Source: a virus. From it: DNA of 36,424 bases. Under the pieces are notes generated by a model that was given only the letters and a program-made list of their open reading frames with translations, did no database searches and was not told the origin of the DNA. The stretch covers positions 1 to 36,424 of IMG/VR virus record IMGVR_UViG_3300046474_000274. One strand, 5' to 3'. A program made the translations under genes and the position numbers. The number at the start of each line of letters is the position of its first letter. The first letter of the stretch is position 1. Positions 16,886 to 24,082 of the stretch are shown piece by piece.

Positions 16886-18208
16886 ATGTCCGAAGAGACG
16901 GCACAGTTCGAATTCGATCCTTCCTTCCAGACGAAGGTTGCTGCGCTGGTGATGCGCGATAGCAACTTCGCGATGAACACCAAGGATCTGATCAAGCCGG
17001 AGTATTTCACTGAGGACGCAGCAGGCACCCTCGTTCGTATCGTGCATGAGCATGTGAAGACCTATCGGTCCGTGCCCGACATGAAGATCCTGCCGACCAT
17101 CTTGCGCGACGAGATCGCCGCAAAGCGCATCCGCCCCGACATGGTGGATCCCGTCAAGAAGATGGTTCGCGAGATCCTGACCACTGATCTCTCAAACCCG
17201 GCCTTCGTCCAGGACAAGGTTGTCGACTTCGCCAAGCACCAGGCCGTTGAAGGCGCGATCATGCAGATCCTCCCGCTTCTCGAGAAGGGGAAGGATTGGG
17301 ACAAGATCGGCCAGCTCATGAAGGACGCCGTCTCGGTCGGCGCAGTAACCGACGGTGGCGACTACGACTACTTCGGGGAAATCGGCAATCGCACCAAGCA
17401 GCGCCACGACCTGAAGGCAGGCAAGGTGGTGCGTTCCGGCATCACGTCCGGCTATGCCGCGATCGACGCTTATCTCTATCACATGGGCTGGGGCCGCAAG
17501 GAACTGTCCTGCATCATGGGCGCTGCCAAGGCTGGCAAGTCCATGTCGCTCGGCGACTTCGGCAAGAACGCGGCGATGGCCGGCTACAACGTGTTCTACG
17601 ACAGCCTCGAAGTGTCGAAGGACATCATCGCCTCGCGTGTCGATGCTGCGCTTTCCGATACGCTGATGAAGGATCTGCACAAGGATCCTGATGCCGTCGA
17701 AAGGGCAATTGCAGCGATCGCTGCAAAGTCCGGCCGGTTCAAGTTGCGCGACCACGCATCCGGCACCTTAAAGCCCACGCAGCTCTACCGCCTGCTGGAG
17801 CAGTATCGCGCCGAAGGCATCATCTTCGACCTGGTGATCGTGGACTACGCCGACATCATGGCCGCGGAATATCGCTCCGACAGTCTGCAGGAGAACCTGC
17901 GCACGATCTACGTCGACCTTCGCGCCATTGCCTACGAAGCCAACTGTGCGCTGCTGACGGCCACTCAGACGAACCGTGACGGCGCGAAGGCTGCGACTGC
18001 CAAGGCGACCGACGTTGGTGACGACTGGAACAAGGCCAGGACCGTCGACATCATGATCGGCATTAATGCCACCGACGCCGAAAAGGCCGCGAATGAAGCC
18101 CGCCTGACCTGGCTGCTCGCGCGTAACGGCGAAAGCGGCTTCTCGCTGCGCATCAAGCAGGATCGCGCCAAGATGCAGTTCCTGACCAAGGTCATCGGGA
18201 AGGAATAA
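16886..18208 (+). CDS. Replicative DNA helicase, DnaB/gp41-like
   Basis: A 440-residue RecA-fold helicase. An N-terminal helical domain (about 1-160) resembles DnaB-N in layout. The C-terminal motor has Walker A GAAKAGKS (residues 212-219), preceded by the typical WGRKELSCIMG strand, and Walker B DLVIVDYADIM, followed by a Q-containing sensor (LTATQTNRDG). This hexameric type unwinds DNA at the phage fork and pairs with the primase encoded 2 bp downstream. The ATG at 16886 is chosen over 16874 because GGAG (16876-16879) is spaced correctly for it. The upstream region has both a promoter box and a perfect operator, so it is likely the head of the helicase-primase unit. Confidence 0.85.
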   Translation: MSEETAQFEFDPSFQTKVAALVMRDSNFAMNTKDLIKPEYFTEDAAGTLVRIVHEHVKTYRSVPDMKILPTILRDEIAAKRIRPDMVDPVKKMVREILTTDLSNPAFVQDKVVDFAKHQAVEGAIMQILPLLEKGKDWDKIGQLMKDAVSVGAVTDGGDYDYFGEIGNRTKQRHDLKAGKVVRSGITSGYAAIDAYLYHMGWGRKELSCIMGAAKAGKSMSLGDFGKNAAMAGYNVFYDSLEVSKDIIASRVDAALSDTLMKDLHKDPDAVERAIAAIAAKSGRFKLRDHASGTLKPTQLYRLLEQYRAEGIIFDLVIVDYADIMAAEYRSDSLQENLRTIYVDLRAIAYEANCALLTATQTNRDGAKAATAKATDVGDDWNKARTVDIMIGINATDAEKAANEARLTWLLARNGESGFSLRIKQDRAKMQFLTKVIGKE

Positions 18209-18210
18209 GC

Positions 18211-19332
18211 ATGGCTCGCCTGTCATTCGAACAGATCCAGGAAGAACTCGACATGGAGTTTCTCCTGGACCGGGAAAGCGTTTCCTATCGCGAGACGCGC
18301 GGCTCCTCGGGCATTCAGCTCAACATCAAGACCTGCCCGAATCCCGCCTGCCGCGACGAGCGCTGGCGCACCTATTTCGGGATCGATAACGGGCAGGGTA
18401 ACTGCTTCGTCTGTAACACGTCCTTCAACAAGCTCCAGTATGTGAACTATCAGTTCGACCACGGCGCCGACAACTGGCGCGCCACCTTCGCGGCGTGCGA
18501 GGAGATCATGCGCGACCAGGGCTACAAGCCCAAGCGCAAGGCAATGGTCCAGGTTATCCACGGCGAGGTCACCCTTCCGGTCTCCGATCCGCTTCCGCTG
18601 CCCGACGGCTCGAACCTGGCCTATCTCGAGCAGCGCGGCTTCGACGCCGAGATCGCCAAGTATTTCGAGCTCCGCTGGTGCCAGTTCGGCTGGTGGAAGT
18701 TCAAGGATGCCGAGGGCGTGACCCAGACGCAGAACTTCGGAAACAGGATCATCATTCCCGTCTTCGACCTCGACGGCAGCTTGAAGACCTTCCAGGGCCG
18801 CGATCTCACCGGAACCTCGCCCAAGAAGTATCTCTTCCCGATGGAGCTTCCGGGAACGGGGCGCTATTTGCTCAACGGGCACAATGTCGTTGCCTGTGAC
18901 CATGTGGTGATGGGCGAGGGGGCTTTCGACGTGGCCGCGATCAAGGTCGCCTTCGACGCCGATCCCGAGCTCCGCAGCGTCGTCCCGGTCGGCTCCTTCG
19001 GCAAGCATCTGTCTTTTGGTTCGTCCGACGGCGATGACCAGCTCGGCCGCTTCATCCAGTTGAAGGCGAGGGGAGTGACGACCGTCACGATCATGTGGGA
19101 TGGCGAGGTCCCGGCGCTGCTGTCGGCCCTCGACGCAGCCAAGATCCTCACCGGCATTGGCTTTAAGGTGCGCATTGCGCTGCTGCCGTTCGACAAGGAT
19201 CCGAACGAAGTCACCGGCGATGTCGTGCGCAAGGCTTTCTACGCCGCGGCGCTCTGGACGCCGAGCCTCGACATTAGATGGCGCCTCAAGAACCCCTATG
19301 CGGCAGAGGCAAAGAAGAAGAGCGCTGCCTGA
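18211..19332 (+). CDS. DNA primase, zinc-ribbon plus TOPRIM
   Basis: A 373-residue DnaG/T7 gp4-type primase. The N-terminal zinc ribbon has C42, C47, C65 and C68 (CPNPAC then CFVC), used to read the priming site. The catalytic region includes a ring-like segment (GNRIIIPVFDLDGSLKTFQGR), a TOPRIM motif with the conserved Glu (VVMGEGAFDVAA) and an acidic metal motif that reads MWDGE where many relatives have D-x-D. There is no helicase domain; the partner helicase is the preceding gene, two bases away, so the two are co-translated. It makes RNA primers for lagging-strand synthesis. The C-terminus is Lys/Ala-rich. Confidence 0.85.
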   Translation: MARLSFEQIQEELDMEFLLDRESVSYRETRGSSGIQLNIKTCPNPACRDERWRTYFGIDNGQGNCFVCNTSFNKLQYVNYQFDHGADNWRATFAACEEIMRDQGYKPKRKAMVQVIHGEVTLPVSDPLPLPDGSNLAYLEQRGFDAEIAKYFELRWCQFGWWKFKDAEGVTQTQNFGNRIIIPVFDLDGSLKTFQGRDLTGTSPKKYLFPMELPGTGRYLLNGHNVVACDHVVMGEGAFDVAAIKVAFDADPELRSVVPVGSFGKHLSFGSSDGDDQLGRFIQLKARGVTTVTIMWDGEVPALLSALDAAKILTGIGFKVRIALLPFDKDPNEVTGDVVRKAFYAAALWTPSLDIRWRLKNPYAAEAKKKSAA

Positions 19333-19337
19333 CGGGA

Positions 19338-19355
19338 TAAGTAATCGAATACTTA
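19338..19355. promoter_or_regulatory. Operator site before WGR gene
   Basis: Perfect half-sites TAAGTA and TACTTA with a diverged spacer ATCGAA. It lies about 30 bp upstream of the CGCTATAA box at 19383, so it would cover the -35 region. Confidence 0.6.
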
Positions 19356-19382
19356 TTTCCTACCGCTTCCCAAGAGCGATCT

Positions 19383-19390
19383 CGCTATAA
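19383..19390 (+). promoter_or_regulatory. CGCTATAA promoter box
   Basis: CGCTATAA with GCGAT at 19376-19380, 9 bp before CTATAA. Predicted transcription start is near 19397, which argues against translation from the ATG at 19398. Confidence 0.5.
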
Positions 19391-19472
19391 CTGAAACATG
19401 AACGACGACGAAGCGGACGAACGAAAGCGCAAGTTAGGCCGCGCGTTCCTCGCTCGGACGAAGAGGAAAGCC

Positions 19473-19997
19473 ATGCTTGTTTACCCGATTAAGTCCAGGA
19501 CGATCTCCCTCGATCACCAGGCCGGCACCAAGTCCTATCACCTGCACCTGATCGAGGCGGCGAACGGCCACTGCGTCGTTATCAACCGCTGGGGCAAGAC
19601 GGGCGCATTCGGCGAAATGAAGGTCGAGACCTTCGACAGCCCGATCGCGGCGCGAAAGGCAATCGACAAGAAGGAAAACGAAAAGACCCGCAAGGGCTAT
19701 CGCCAGGTGGGCGCGGCGCGCGAGACCTCGGCCGAGGACGTATCCGAGCTCGTCAAGGCGATCGGCATGGCCCCGTTCAACAAGATGGGCGCTACGGCCG
19801 TCGAATGGCTCGACCCTGACTTCGACACGTCCGGCATGCGCGAAGCCGACGGTCCTCAGTATGACGAGGACACCGGCCGCAAGCTCGACACGGCGCGCAA
19901 GGCGAACATCGAAGAGGCGCGCGCCGAAGCGCGCCGGCGTGAAGTCGAGACTGCCCAGCAGGCATATGCCGAAAACGATCTCTATGGAAGGTTTTGA
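19473..19997 (+). CDS. WGR-domain protein
   Basis: A 174-residue protein whose first ~85 residues form a WGR domain: YHLHLIEAANGHCVVINRWGKTGAFG contains the W-G-[RK] signature, followed by the FDSPIAARKAI helix. WGR domains bind DNA ends in PARP-type enzymes and occur as stand-alone phage proteins near ligases. The C-terminal half is charged, with an Ala/Arg/Glu-rich helix. The ATG at 19473 is chosen because GAGGAAAG lies just upstream; the earlier ATG at 19398 would sit at the predicted transcription start. It overlaps the next gene as TGATG and is two genes upstream of the DNA ligase, suggesting a nick- or end-recognition partner (inference). Confidence 0.75.
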   Translation: MLVYPIKSRTISLDHQAGTKSYHLHLIEAANGHCVVINRWGKTGAFGEMKVETFDSPIAARKAIDKKENEKTRKGYRQVGAARETSAEDVSELVKAIGMAPFNKMGATAVEWLDPDFDTSGMREADGPQYDEDTGRKLDTARKANIEEARAEARRREVETAQQAYAENDLYGRF

Positions 19998-20566
19998 TGA
20001 TGCGCCAATACCTGACTCTGGATAACGACAACCAGTTCCAGTTCTCGTGCCCGATCTTCAACGTCACGACCAAGATGAGCCTGTGCATGAAGCTGCGCGA
20101 GCTGGTCTGGATGGGCAAGCGCCCTGACGTTCGCAAGGGCTGCCAGGCGTGTATGTCTGCCGGCAAGTGCCCGGCTGCCGCAATTGTCTCGAAGATCTCC
20201 TATGGTCGCGAGGTGCCGGATGAATACGGATCGAGGACGCCGGTCACGGGCAAGCTGCGCAAGGACATCCTGGAGCGGGTTCATCGCCCTATGGTCCTCG
20301 AAAAGACCCTCAACGATTTCGAGGTGCCGGCTGCAGAACGTGAGCTGATCGCCGGCGCATCCGACCGCATCGGCAAGATGATCGGCGCAGCACCGCTGCC
20401 GTCCACTGACGGCCCGCCGAGCCGTTCTGCTTTTGGCGCCGAGACGGCCACTCCCAAGAGCCCGCGCAAGGCAACGCCGAAGGCCGAGAACACCAACACC
20501 CCGACGAACGCCGTCAACGACGCTGCCGCATCCGGCAACCTCGCAGCGGCCATCAACGCAGCGTAA
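19997..20566 (+). CDS. Cys-cluster protein of unknown function
   Basis: A 189-residue protein starting inside the WGR stop codon, with GGAAGG upstream; a second ATG follows at once. The N-terminal half has five cysteines: C18, C30, and a tight C49-x2-C52-x5-C58 (GCQACMSAGKCP). C30 plus the tight cluster gives C-xn-C-x2-C-x5-C, the arrangement used by WhiB-like iron-sulfur proteins, though the rest of the sequence is not obviously WhiB. It could equally bind zinc. The C-terminal ~60 residues are Ala/Pro/Thr/Lys-rich and probably disordered. The gene lies between WGR and ligase genes, so a DNA-related role is possible. A second gene with the same Cys spacing lies at 29406. Confidence 0.6.
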   Translation: MMRQYLTLDNDNQFQFSCPIFNVTTKMSLCMKLRELVWMGKRPDVRKGCQACMSAGKCPAAAIVSKISYGREVPDEYGSRTPVTGKLRKDILERVHRPMVLEKTLNDFEVPAAERELIAGASDRIGKMIGAAPLPSTDGPPSRSAFGAETATPKSPRKATPKAENTNTPTNAVNDAAASGNLAAAINAA

Positions 20567-20575
20567 GGAAAAATC

Positions 20576-22105
20576 ATGGACGCTTATGCAGTCTCGCGCC
20601 TGATCGAAGACATCGGCGCTACGTCGTCGCGCACGGAGAAGGAGACGCTCGTCGGCCAGCTCGGCGCATCCGATCTCGGCAAGTTCGTGCTCACCTGGGC
20701 CTATAATCCCTTCGTCACCTACGGCATCACGCCGGCAAAGTCGGACAATGCTGGCAGGTTCAAGATGGAGTTCAAGGAGAGCCTGGTCGAGCCGCTGCTC
20801 AAGAAGCTGTCGAGCCGCGAGCTGACCGGCATGGCCGCGGAGCGCGAGATCGGCGAGGTCATGGGCGCGCTCGATGAGGATGGCGCCAATCTGCTCTTCC
20901 TGATCCTGTCGAAGGATCTGAAGTGCGGCATTGCCGCAAACACGATCAACCAGGCGGTGCCCGGCCTGATTCCGGTCTTCTCCGTCCAGCGTGCGCAGGC
21001 TTATGAAGCCAAGCGCATGAAGAAGACCATGAAGGGCGAGTTCAAGCTCGACGGAAACCGCAACACCTTCATGTCGAAGGATGGCAATGGCGGGTTCTTC
21101 TCGCGCACCGGCAACCGTGTCGCGCCGCTCGACTTCCTTGTTCCGCCTGTCATGGTGGCTGCATACTACGCCATGCAGAAGGGCAGTGATGCCTTGAAAA
21201 AGGTGCTGATTGGCGATCGCGAGCCTGGACATGCAAGCCTGAACTTCGTCCTCGACGGCGAAGCCATGATGACGCTGTTCGAGGAGACCGGCGCATTCCG
21301 GCGCAAGGATGAAGACGCGCTTGGCGCTGAGCTGCACCTCTACGACATGATGTCCTACGAGGACTTCGATGCCGTTGGTGCTGTCGGCGAACCGCTGCAC
21401 GTCCGTCGCACCTGGGTCGCCGAGTTCGTCAAGCTCGCCAAGGAAGGACTCAAGCGCACTGATGGGGAGGACGCTATCCAGATCGTCCCGCAGTATTTCG
21501 TCAACGACGATAACGAGGTGCAGGCGCTCTTTGAGCGCGCCCGCTCGATGACGCTCGCCAAGTATCTTGCCCGCGGCGACGCCGAGAAGGAAAAGCTGCT
21601 GCTCACCAAGACGATCGACAAGGCGACCGGCCAGCCCAAGGTGCTCGAAGGCATCGTGGTCAAGGATCCCGACGCCCTCTACGAGAAGAAGAAGTCCCAC
21701 GCCTGGATGAAGCTCAAGGCGGAAGAAACCCTCGATCTGCCGATCATCGGTGTCTTCAACGGCCAGGAACATTCCAAGTATGAGAATATCCTGGGCGGCG
21801 TGATCGTCGATCACAAGGGCGTCGAGGTGCGGGTCGGAGGAGGGATCTCCGATGACGCTCGCACCTATCTCTGGTCCCTCTGGGAGAAGGACGCAAAGAT
21901 CATGGGTGTCGATCCGCATGTCGGCTTCAAGGGCGCAGTCCATGACTACGCTGATCTGAAGTCCCTCGGCGCAACCAATCTCATGACCCGTCTCCTCGAG
22001 ACCGAGTTCATGGAAGTGACGCCGGACGGATCACTCCGGCACCCGCGCGCCATTCGCTTCCGTGACGACAAGGACGGAGAAGTCGAAAGCAAGGAGGCCG
22101 CGTAA
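20576..22105 (+). CDS. ATP-dependent DNA ligase
   Basis: A 509-residue nucleotidyltransferase-type ligase. Motif I is GEFKLDGNR with the adenylated lysine K157. Motif III-like NFVLDGEAM and motif IV EGIVVKDPDALY follow, then motif V-like AWMKLKAE. A C-terminal OB-fold region follows, with LGGVIVDHKGVEVRVGGGI and a late RFRDDKDGE stretch. The ~150-residue N-terminal extension before motif I makes it longer than T7 ligase and closer to T4-type ligases. It seals nicks during lagging-strand synthesis and repair. It has an AAGGAA SD and is the last gene of this plus-strand block. A strong bidirectional-looking hairpin follows its stop. Confidence 0.9.
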   Translation: MDAYAVSRLIEDIGATSSRTEKETLVGQLGASDLGKFVLTWAYNPFVTYGITPAKSDNAGRFKMEFKESLVEPLLKKLSSRELTGMAAEREIGEVMGALDEDGANLLFLILSKDLKCGIAANTINQAVPGLIPVFSVQRAQAYEAKRMKKTMKGEFKLDGNRNTFMSKDGNGGFFSRTGNRVAPLDFLVPPVMVAAYYAMQKGSDALKKVLIGDREPGHASLNFVLDGEAMMTLFEETGAFRRKDEDALGAELHLYDMMSYEDFDAVGAVGEPLHVRRTWVAEFVKLAKEGLKRTDGEDAIQIVPQYFVNDDNEVQALFERARSMTLAKYLARGDAEKEKLLLTKTIDKATGQPKVLEGIVVKDPDALYEKKKSHAWMKLKAEETLDLPIIGVFNGQEHSKYENILGGVIVDHKGVEVRVGGGISDDARTYLWSLWEKDAKIMGVDPHVGFKGAVHDYADLKSLGATNLMTRLLETEFMEVTPDGSLRHPRAIRFRDDKDGEVESKEAA

Positions 22106-22109
22106 ACAA

Positions 22110-22137
22110 GCCGCCCGAGCCTAATAGCTCGGGCGGC
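22110..22137. terminator. Bidirectional terminator between ligase and repC blocks
   Basis: An 11-bp, very GC-rich perfect stem (22110-22120 with 22127-22137) and 6-nt loop. Plus-strand reading runs into an AT-rich stretch; minus-strand reading runs into TTGTTTA. It lies exactly between two convergent gene blocks, as expected for a shared terminator. Confidence 0.75.
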
Positions 22138-22140
22138 GTA

Positions 22141-22233
22141 TTATTTAGAGAACAACTCCACTAAAACGATTATAGTTCCAATAATCTGAGCTATATTTGC
22201 CAATATAGCCAGTATTACCAGCATCTTATTCAC
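22141..22233 (-). CDS. 30-residue hydrophobic peptide ORF
   Basis: A short ORF reading leftward downstream of repC. The GTG start at 22233 (or ATG at 22224) has SD-like AAAAGGA at 22244-22250, ten bases upstream. The peptide is almost entirely one membrane helix: MNKM, then runs of Val/Ile/Leu/Ala (LVILAILANIAQIIG), ending with ELFSK. Its stop lies 4 bp before the terminator stem. Single-TM peptides of this size occur as type I toxins, membrane anchors or superinfection-exclusion factors; the sequence does not discriminate between these. The region is AT-rich compared with its surroundings. It could be a chance ORF, but hydrophobicity, SD and placement before the terminator favour a real gene. 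Confidence 0.45.
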   Translation of the reverse strand: MNKMLVILAILANIAQIIGTIIVLVELFSK

Positions 22234-22334
22234 GATTGGTAAATCCTTTTGGTTAGGATCGTTCCCAATCGACGTTCTAGCGGGGCGCCTGAGCTGCGCA
22301 GAACACCACCAACCGATGTAAAGATAGTGAGTAT

Positions 22335-23459
22335 TTAGCGGCGCGCAAGATCTTTCGATAGGCGTTGAATCTCGTTTGCTAAATTCAACTGTCCGGCTTT
22401 GATCAAACGGACCATCGCCCTGAAATAGCCGCCCGCGTTCTTGATCGGATCCGATCCTGGCGCGGGCCGCGTTTGCATCTGCACCACGTAAACCAGCGTG
22501 GCCGACGCGCCGAGCGCCCCGATTTCACGGGTCGCCTCCTCCCAGCCGGACGCGGACACCCCAAAAGCGCCCCGCATGCGCGACACGCCCATAATCAGGT
22601 CGCGGTCGCTGCGCACATCGCCTATAAACTCCATCGCATCAGGGCAAGCTCTCGCCAAATCGCCGGCGTCCAGGCTGATGCTCGGCCGTTCCGGCTCCCT
22701 CACATCATCAGAGCCGTTGTTACAAGACTGGTCAGGGGCATATTTGTTGTTGTCTTTGTGACGGCAAGAATTGCCGGCAGAGGCGGCGTAATATCTACCT
22801 TCTGCTTCTTCCCTGATCGAGCGCCAGGCTTCTCGGGCGTCGTCGGCCGATCCCGCTCCAGACCTGCGTGGCGTGACTCTAGCGAGCTCAAGGGCGCGCG
22901 CCGTCAGTTCGGTGATGTCGATGCTCGGGAAAGTCTCTGCAAGCGCCCTGAGAGCCTCCTGCGCCGATCTGCGATGGATGGTGAGCTCGTCAAAGGCTGC
23001 CGCTCGCTCGCGCTCCATATCTTTGATCGCCTGGAGCTGATCGCGGAGCTCCGGCAGGCGCGCAAGGAGAGGGGAGAGGTCGAAGCCATATGCCTTGACG
23101 ATCTGGCCCCGCAGCGATCGCTGCGCGAACCGTTTGCCGTTCGGGCTGTCCTTGGCGCCGATCACACCATCGGCAAGCAGCCGGGCAAGCGCATAGCGAA
23201 CGGATCGCTCTGGAATGCCGGTGCGCTCGACCAGGAATTCGTTCGACGGCCAGACGAGCATCCGGTTTTCGATCAGCTCCCCACCGTAGACGCCGACGAG
23301 CTGGTCGAGGACGAACCTGCAGCTTGACGGTAGTTTCAGCACGCGGGCAGCCGCCCGCGCCGCCTCGTAGAGGACTTGTTTGTCCGCTGTGTCTGGCTCT
23401 TCGGCCGACGGGAGCGTCGGCTTTAGAGCGCGCCAGCCGGACGACTGTGCGCTTCTCAT
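22335..23459 (-). CDS. repC: Plasmid-type replication initiator RepC
   Basis: A 374-residue protein resembling RepC of repABC plasmids, where RepC is the initiator and the origin lies inside its gene. The N-terminal winged-helix region includes LVWPSNEFLVERTG, RSVRYALARLLADGVI, then the hallmark DSPNGKRFAQR and YGFDLSPLLAR. A helical middle follows (ELRDQLQAIKDMERERAA), then a low-complexity Asn/Asp/Lys insert encoded by AT-rich DNA, and a C-terminal domain ending NAGGYFRAMVRLIKAG, close to the family's GGYLR..T end. The ATG at 23459 is chosen over an upstream ATG at 23501 because AAAGGGA precedes it and because that SD is part of a control hairpin. No repA or repB is nearby. Confidence 0.85.
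   Translation of the reverse strand: MRSAQSSGWRALKPTLPSAEEPDTADKQVLYEAARAAARVLKLPSSCRFVLDQLVGVYGGELIENRMLVWPSNEFLVERTGIPERSVRYALARLLADGVIGAKDSPNGKRFAQRSLRGQIVKAYGFDLSPLLARLPELRDQLQAIKDMERERAAAFDELTIHRRSAQEALRALAETFPSIDITELTARALELARVTPRRSGAGSADDAREAWRSIREEAEGRYYAASAGNSCRHKDNNKYAPDQSCNNGSDDVREPERPSISLDAGDLARACPDAMEFIGDVRSDRDLIMGVSRMRGAFGVSASGWEEATREIGALGASATLVYVVQMQTRPAPGSDPIKNAGGYFRAMVRLIKAGQLNLANEIQRLSKDLARR
22690..22795. other. Candidate origin region inside repC
   Basis: This is the most AT-rich stretch within repC and encodes the low-complexity Asn/Asp/Lys insert. In studied repABC plasmids the origin is an AT-rich region in the middle of repC. By analogy this is the likely origin; no iteron repeats were seen. 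Confidence 0.4.
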
Positions 23460-23539
23460 GGTTATCCCTTTCACAGGGCAACGCTTCGCCGTTCGCCTCA
23501 AATAGGCGTTGACAAATCAGCGGTGATTCGGGATAACCA
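23459..23539 (-). promoter_or_regulatory. repC leader switch: SD-sequestering inverted repeat
   Basis: Two perfect 10-bp complementary arms lie at 23459-23468 and 23530-23539. On the repC mRNA the downstream arm covers the SD (AAAGGGA) and the first base of the start codon; the upstream arm lies just after the antisense RNA target. Pairing would hide the ribosome site. This matches the S-element of repABC plasmids, where antisense RNA binding favours the closed form and lowers RepC synthesis. Confidence 0.7.
23509..23537 (+). promoter_or_regulatory. Promoter of the antisense RNA
   Basis: TTGACA (23509-23514), a 17-bp spacer and GATAAC (23532-23537) read plus-strand, opposite to repC. This is the best -35 in the window. 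Predicted start is near 23544. The -10 overlaps the upstream arm of the repC leader switch. Confidence 0.65.
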
Positions 23540-23543
23540 AAGT

Positions 23544-23624
23544 GCTTGATAGCTCTGGTGTCCCGACGGTCACTATCTAATTTCGAAGGCTCTAGGATTG
23601 GCGTCCTGGAGCCTTCAGCGTTTT
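23544..23624 (+). ncRNA. Candidate ctRNA antisense to the repC leader
   Basis: A ~80-nt RNA predicted on the strand opposite to repC, from the TTGACA promoter to a T run at 23621-23624. It ends with a 13-bp hairpin (arms starting at 23585 and ending at 23616, 6-nt loop TTGGCG, one G-U pair). repABC plasmids carry such an RNA (ctRNA) in the leader just upstream of repC, where it controls copy number and incompatibility. Position, strand, size and terminal hairpin all agree. The spacing between hairpin and T run (AGCG) makes the terminator imperfect. Transcript ends are estimates. Confidence 0.65.
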
Positions 23625-23630
23625 AAGCCC

Positions 23631-23828
23631 TTAGTTTCGTTCCTGAATTAACTTGTTAAGGGCAGCCGCAACGGCTTCAGACCGATTGCGGAACTCACCC
23701 GACTTGACCAGTTCGTCCAAACGTGTCGTCAGACGGTTCTCGATCCACAGAAGAACCTGCTTCTCGCCTCGCGCTTCACGCTTGACGCGATATCTCTCAG
23801 ACGCCGTAATGTCGCTTTGGATGCCCAT
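23631..23828 (-). CDS. Ribbon-helix-helix DNA-binding protein
   Basis: A 65-residue protein with a CopG/Arc-like ribbon-helix-helix fold: a basic N-terminal arm, then a beta-strand (KQVLLWIEN), helix A (LTTRLDELVKSG) and helix B (RNRSEAVAAALNKLI). Such dimers bind short operators through the paired beta-strands and often repress their own promoter or plasmid rep/par genes. The ATG at 23828 is chosen; a TTG six bases upstream is also in frame. The gene is upstream of and codirectional with repC, with the antisense RNA between them, so it occupies the place of repAB in repABC plasmids. An inverted repeat at 23852-23871, upstream of its start, is a candidate operator. Confidence 0.75.
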   Translation of the reverse strand: MGIQSDITASERYRVKREARGEKQVLLWIENRLTTRLDELVKSGEFRNRSEAVAAALNKLIQERN

Positions 23829-23851
23829 GATCAAAAATCCGACTCATTCAA

Positions 23852-23871
23852 ATCACTACATCGCTAGTGAT
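23852..23871. promoter_or_regulatory. Inverted repeat, candidate RHH operator
   Basis: ATCACTA-N6-TAGTGAT, perfect 7-bp arms, starting 24 bp upstream of the RHH start codon. It is unrelated to the TAAGTA operator family. Autoregulation is typical of RHH proteins; binding here is inferred. Confidence 0.45.
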
Positions 23872-24009
23872 CGCCCGATTCTGCTGATTTGTGAAGTCCC
23901 CAATATCCACAACAGCCATAGGTAGACGCCGAGGAACGTTTCTTGCATAAGATGCATTATGGAACAGGCGCGGATTTAAGCGGTTGTGGTCAAGCCCGGT
24001 TCGTCAACA

Positions 24010-24027
24010 TAAGTATGTATTGACTTA
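24010..24027. promoter_or_regulatory. Operator site before Cro/CI-type regulator
   Basis: TAAGTA-TGTATT-GACTTA, one mismatch in the right half-site; flanking A and T extend the symmetry. About 48 bp upstream of the CGCTATAA box of the regulator gene, so the regulator may be a member, or the controller, of the regulon. Confidence 0.55.
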
Positions 24028-24074
24028 TTTTTTCGTTATGGTCTAAGGGCGACGCAGCGATCCCTTTCAAGTCG

Positions 24075-24082
24075 CGCTATAA
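24075..24082 (+). promoter_or_regulatory. CGCTATAA promoter box
   Basis: CGCTATAA with GCGAT at 24057-24061, 20 bp before CTATAA. Predicted start near 24089, leaving a ~57-nt leader to the ATG at 24146 and excluding the upstream ATG at 24086. Confidence 0.5.

Noticed and set aside
19398-19472. ATG at 19398 as start of the WGR protein
   Set aside because: It falls at the predicted transcription start and has no SD; the ATG at 19473 has a good one and begins the conserved domain.
22473-23327. 284-codon plus-strand ORF opposite repC
   Set aside because: No RBS or domain; the minus strand carries clear RepC motifs.
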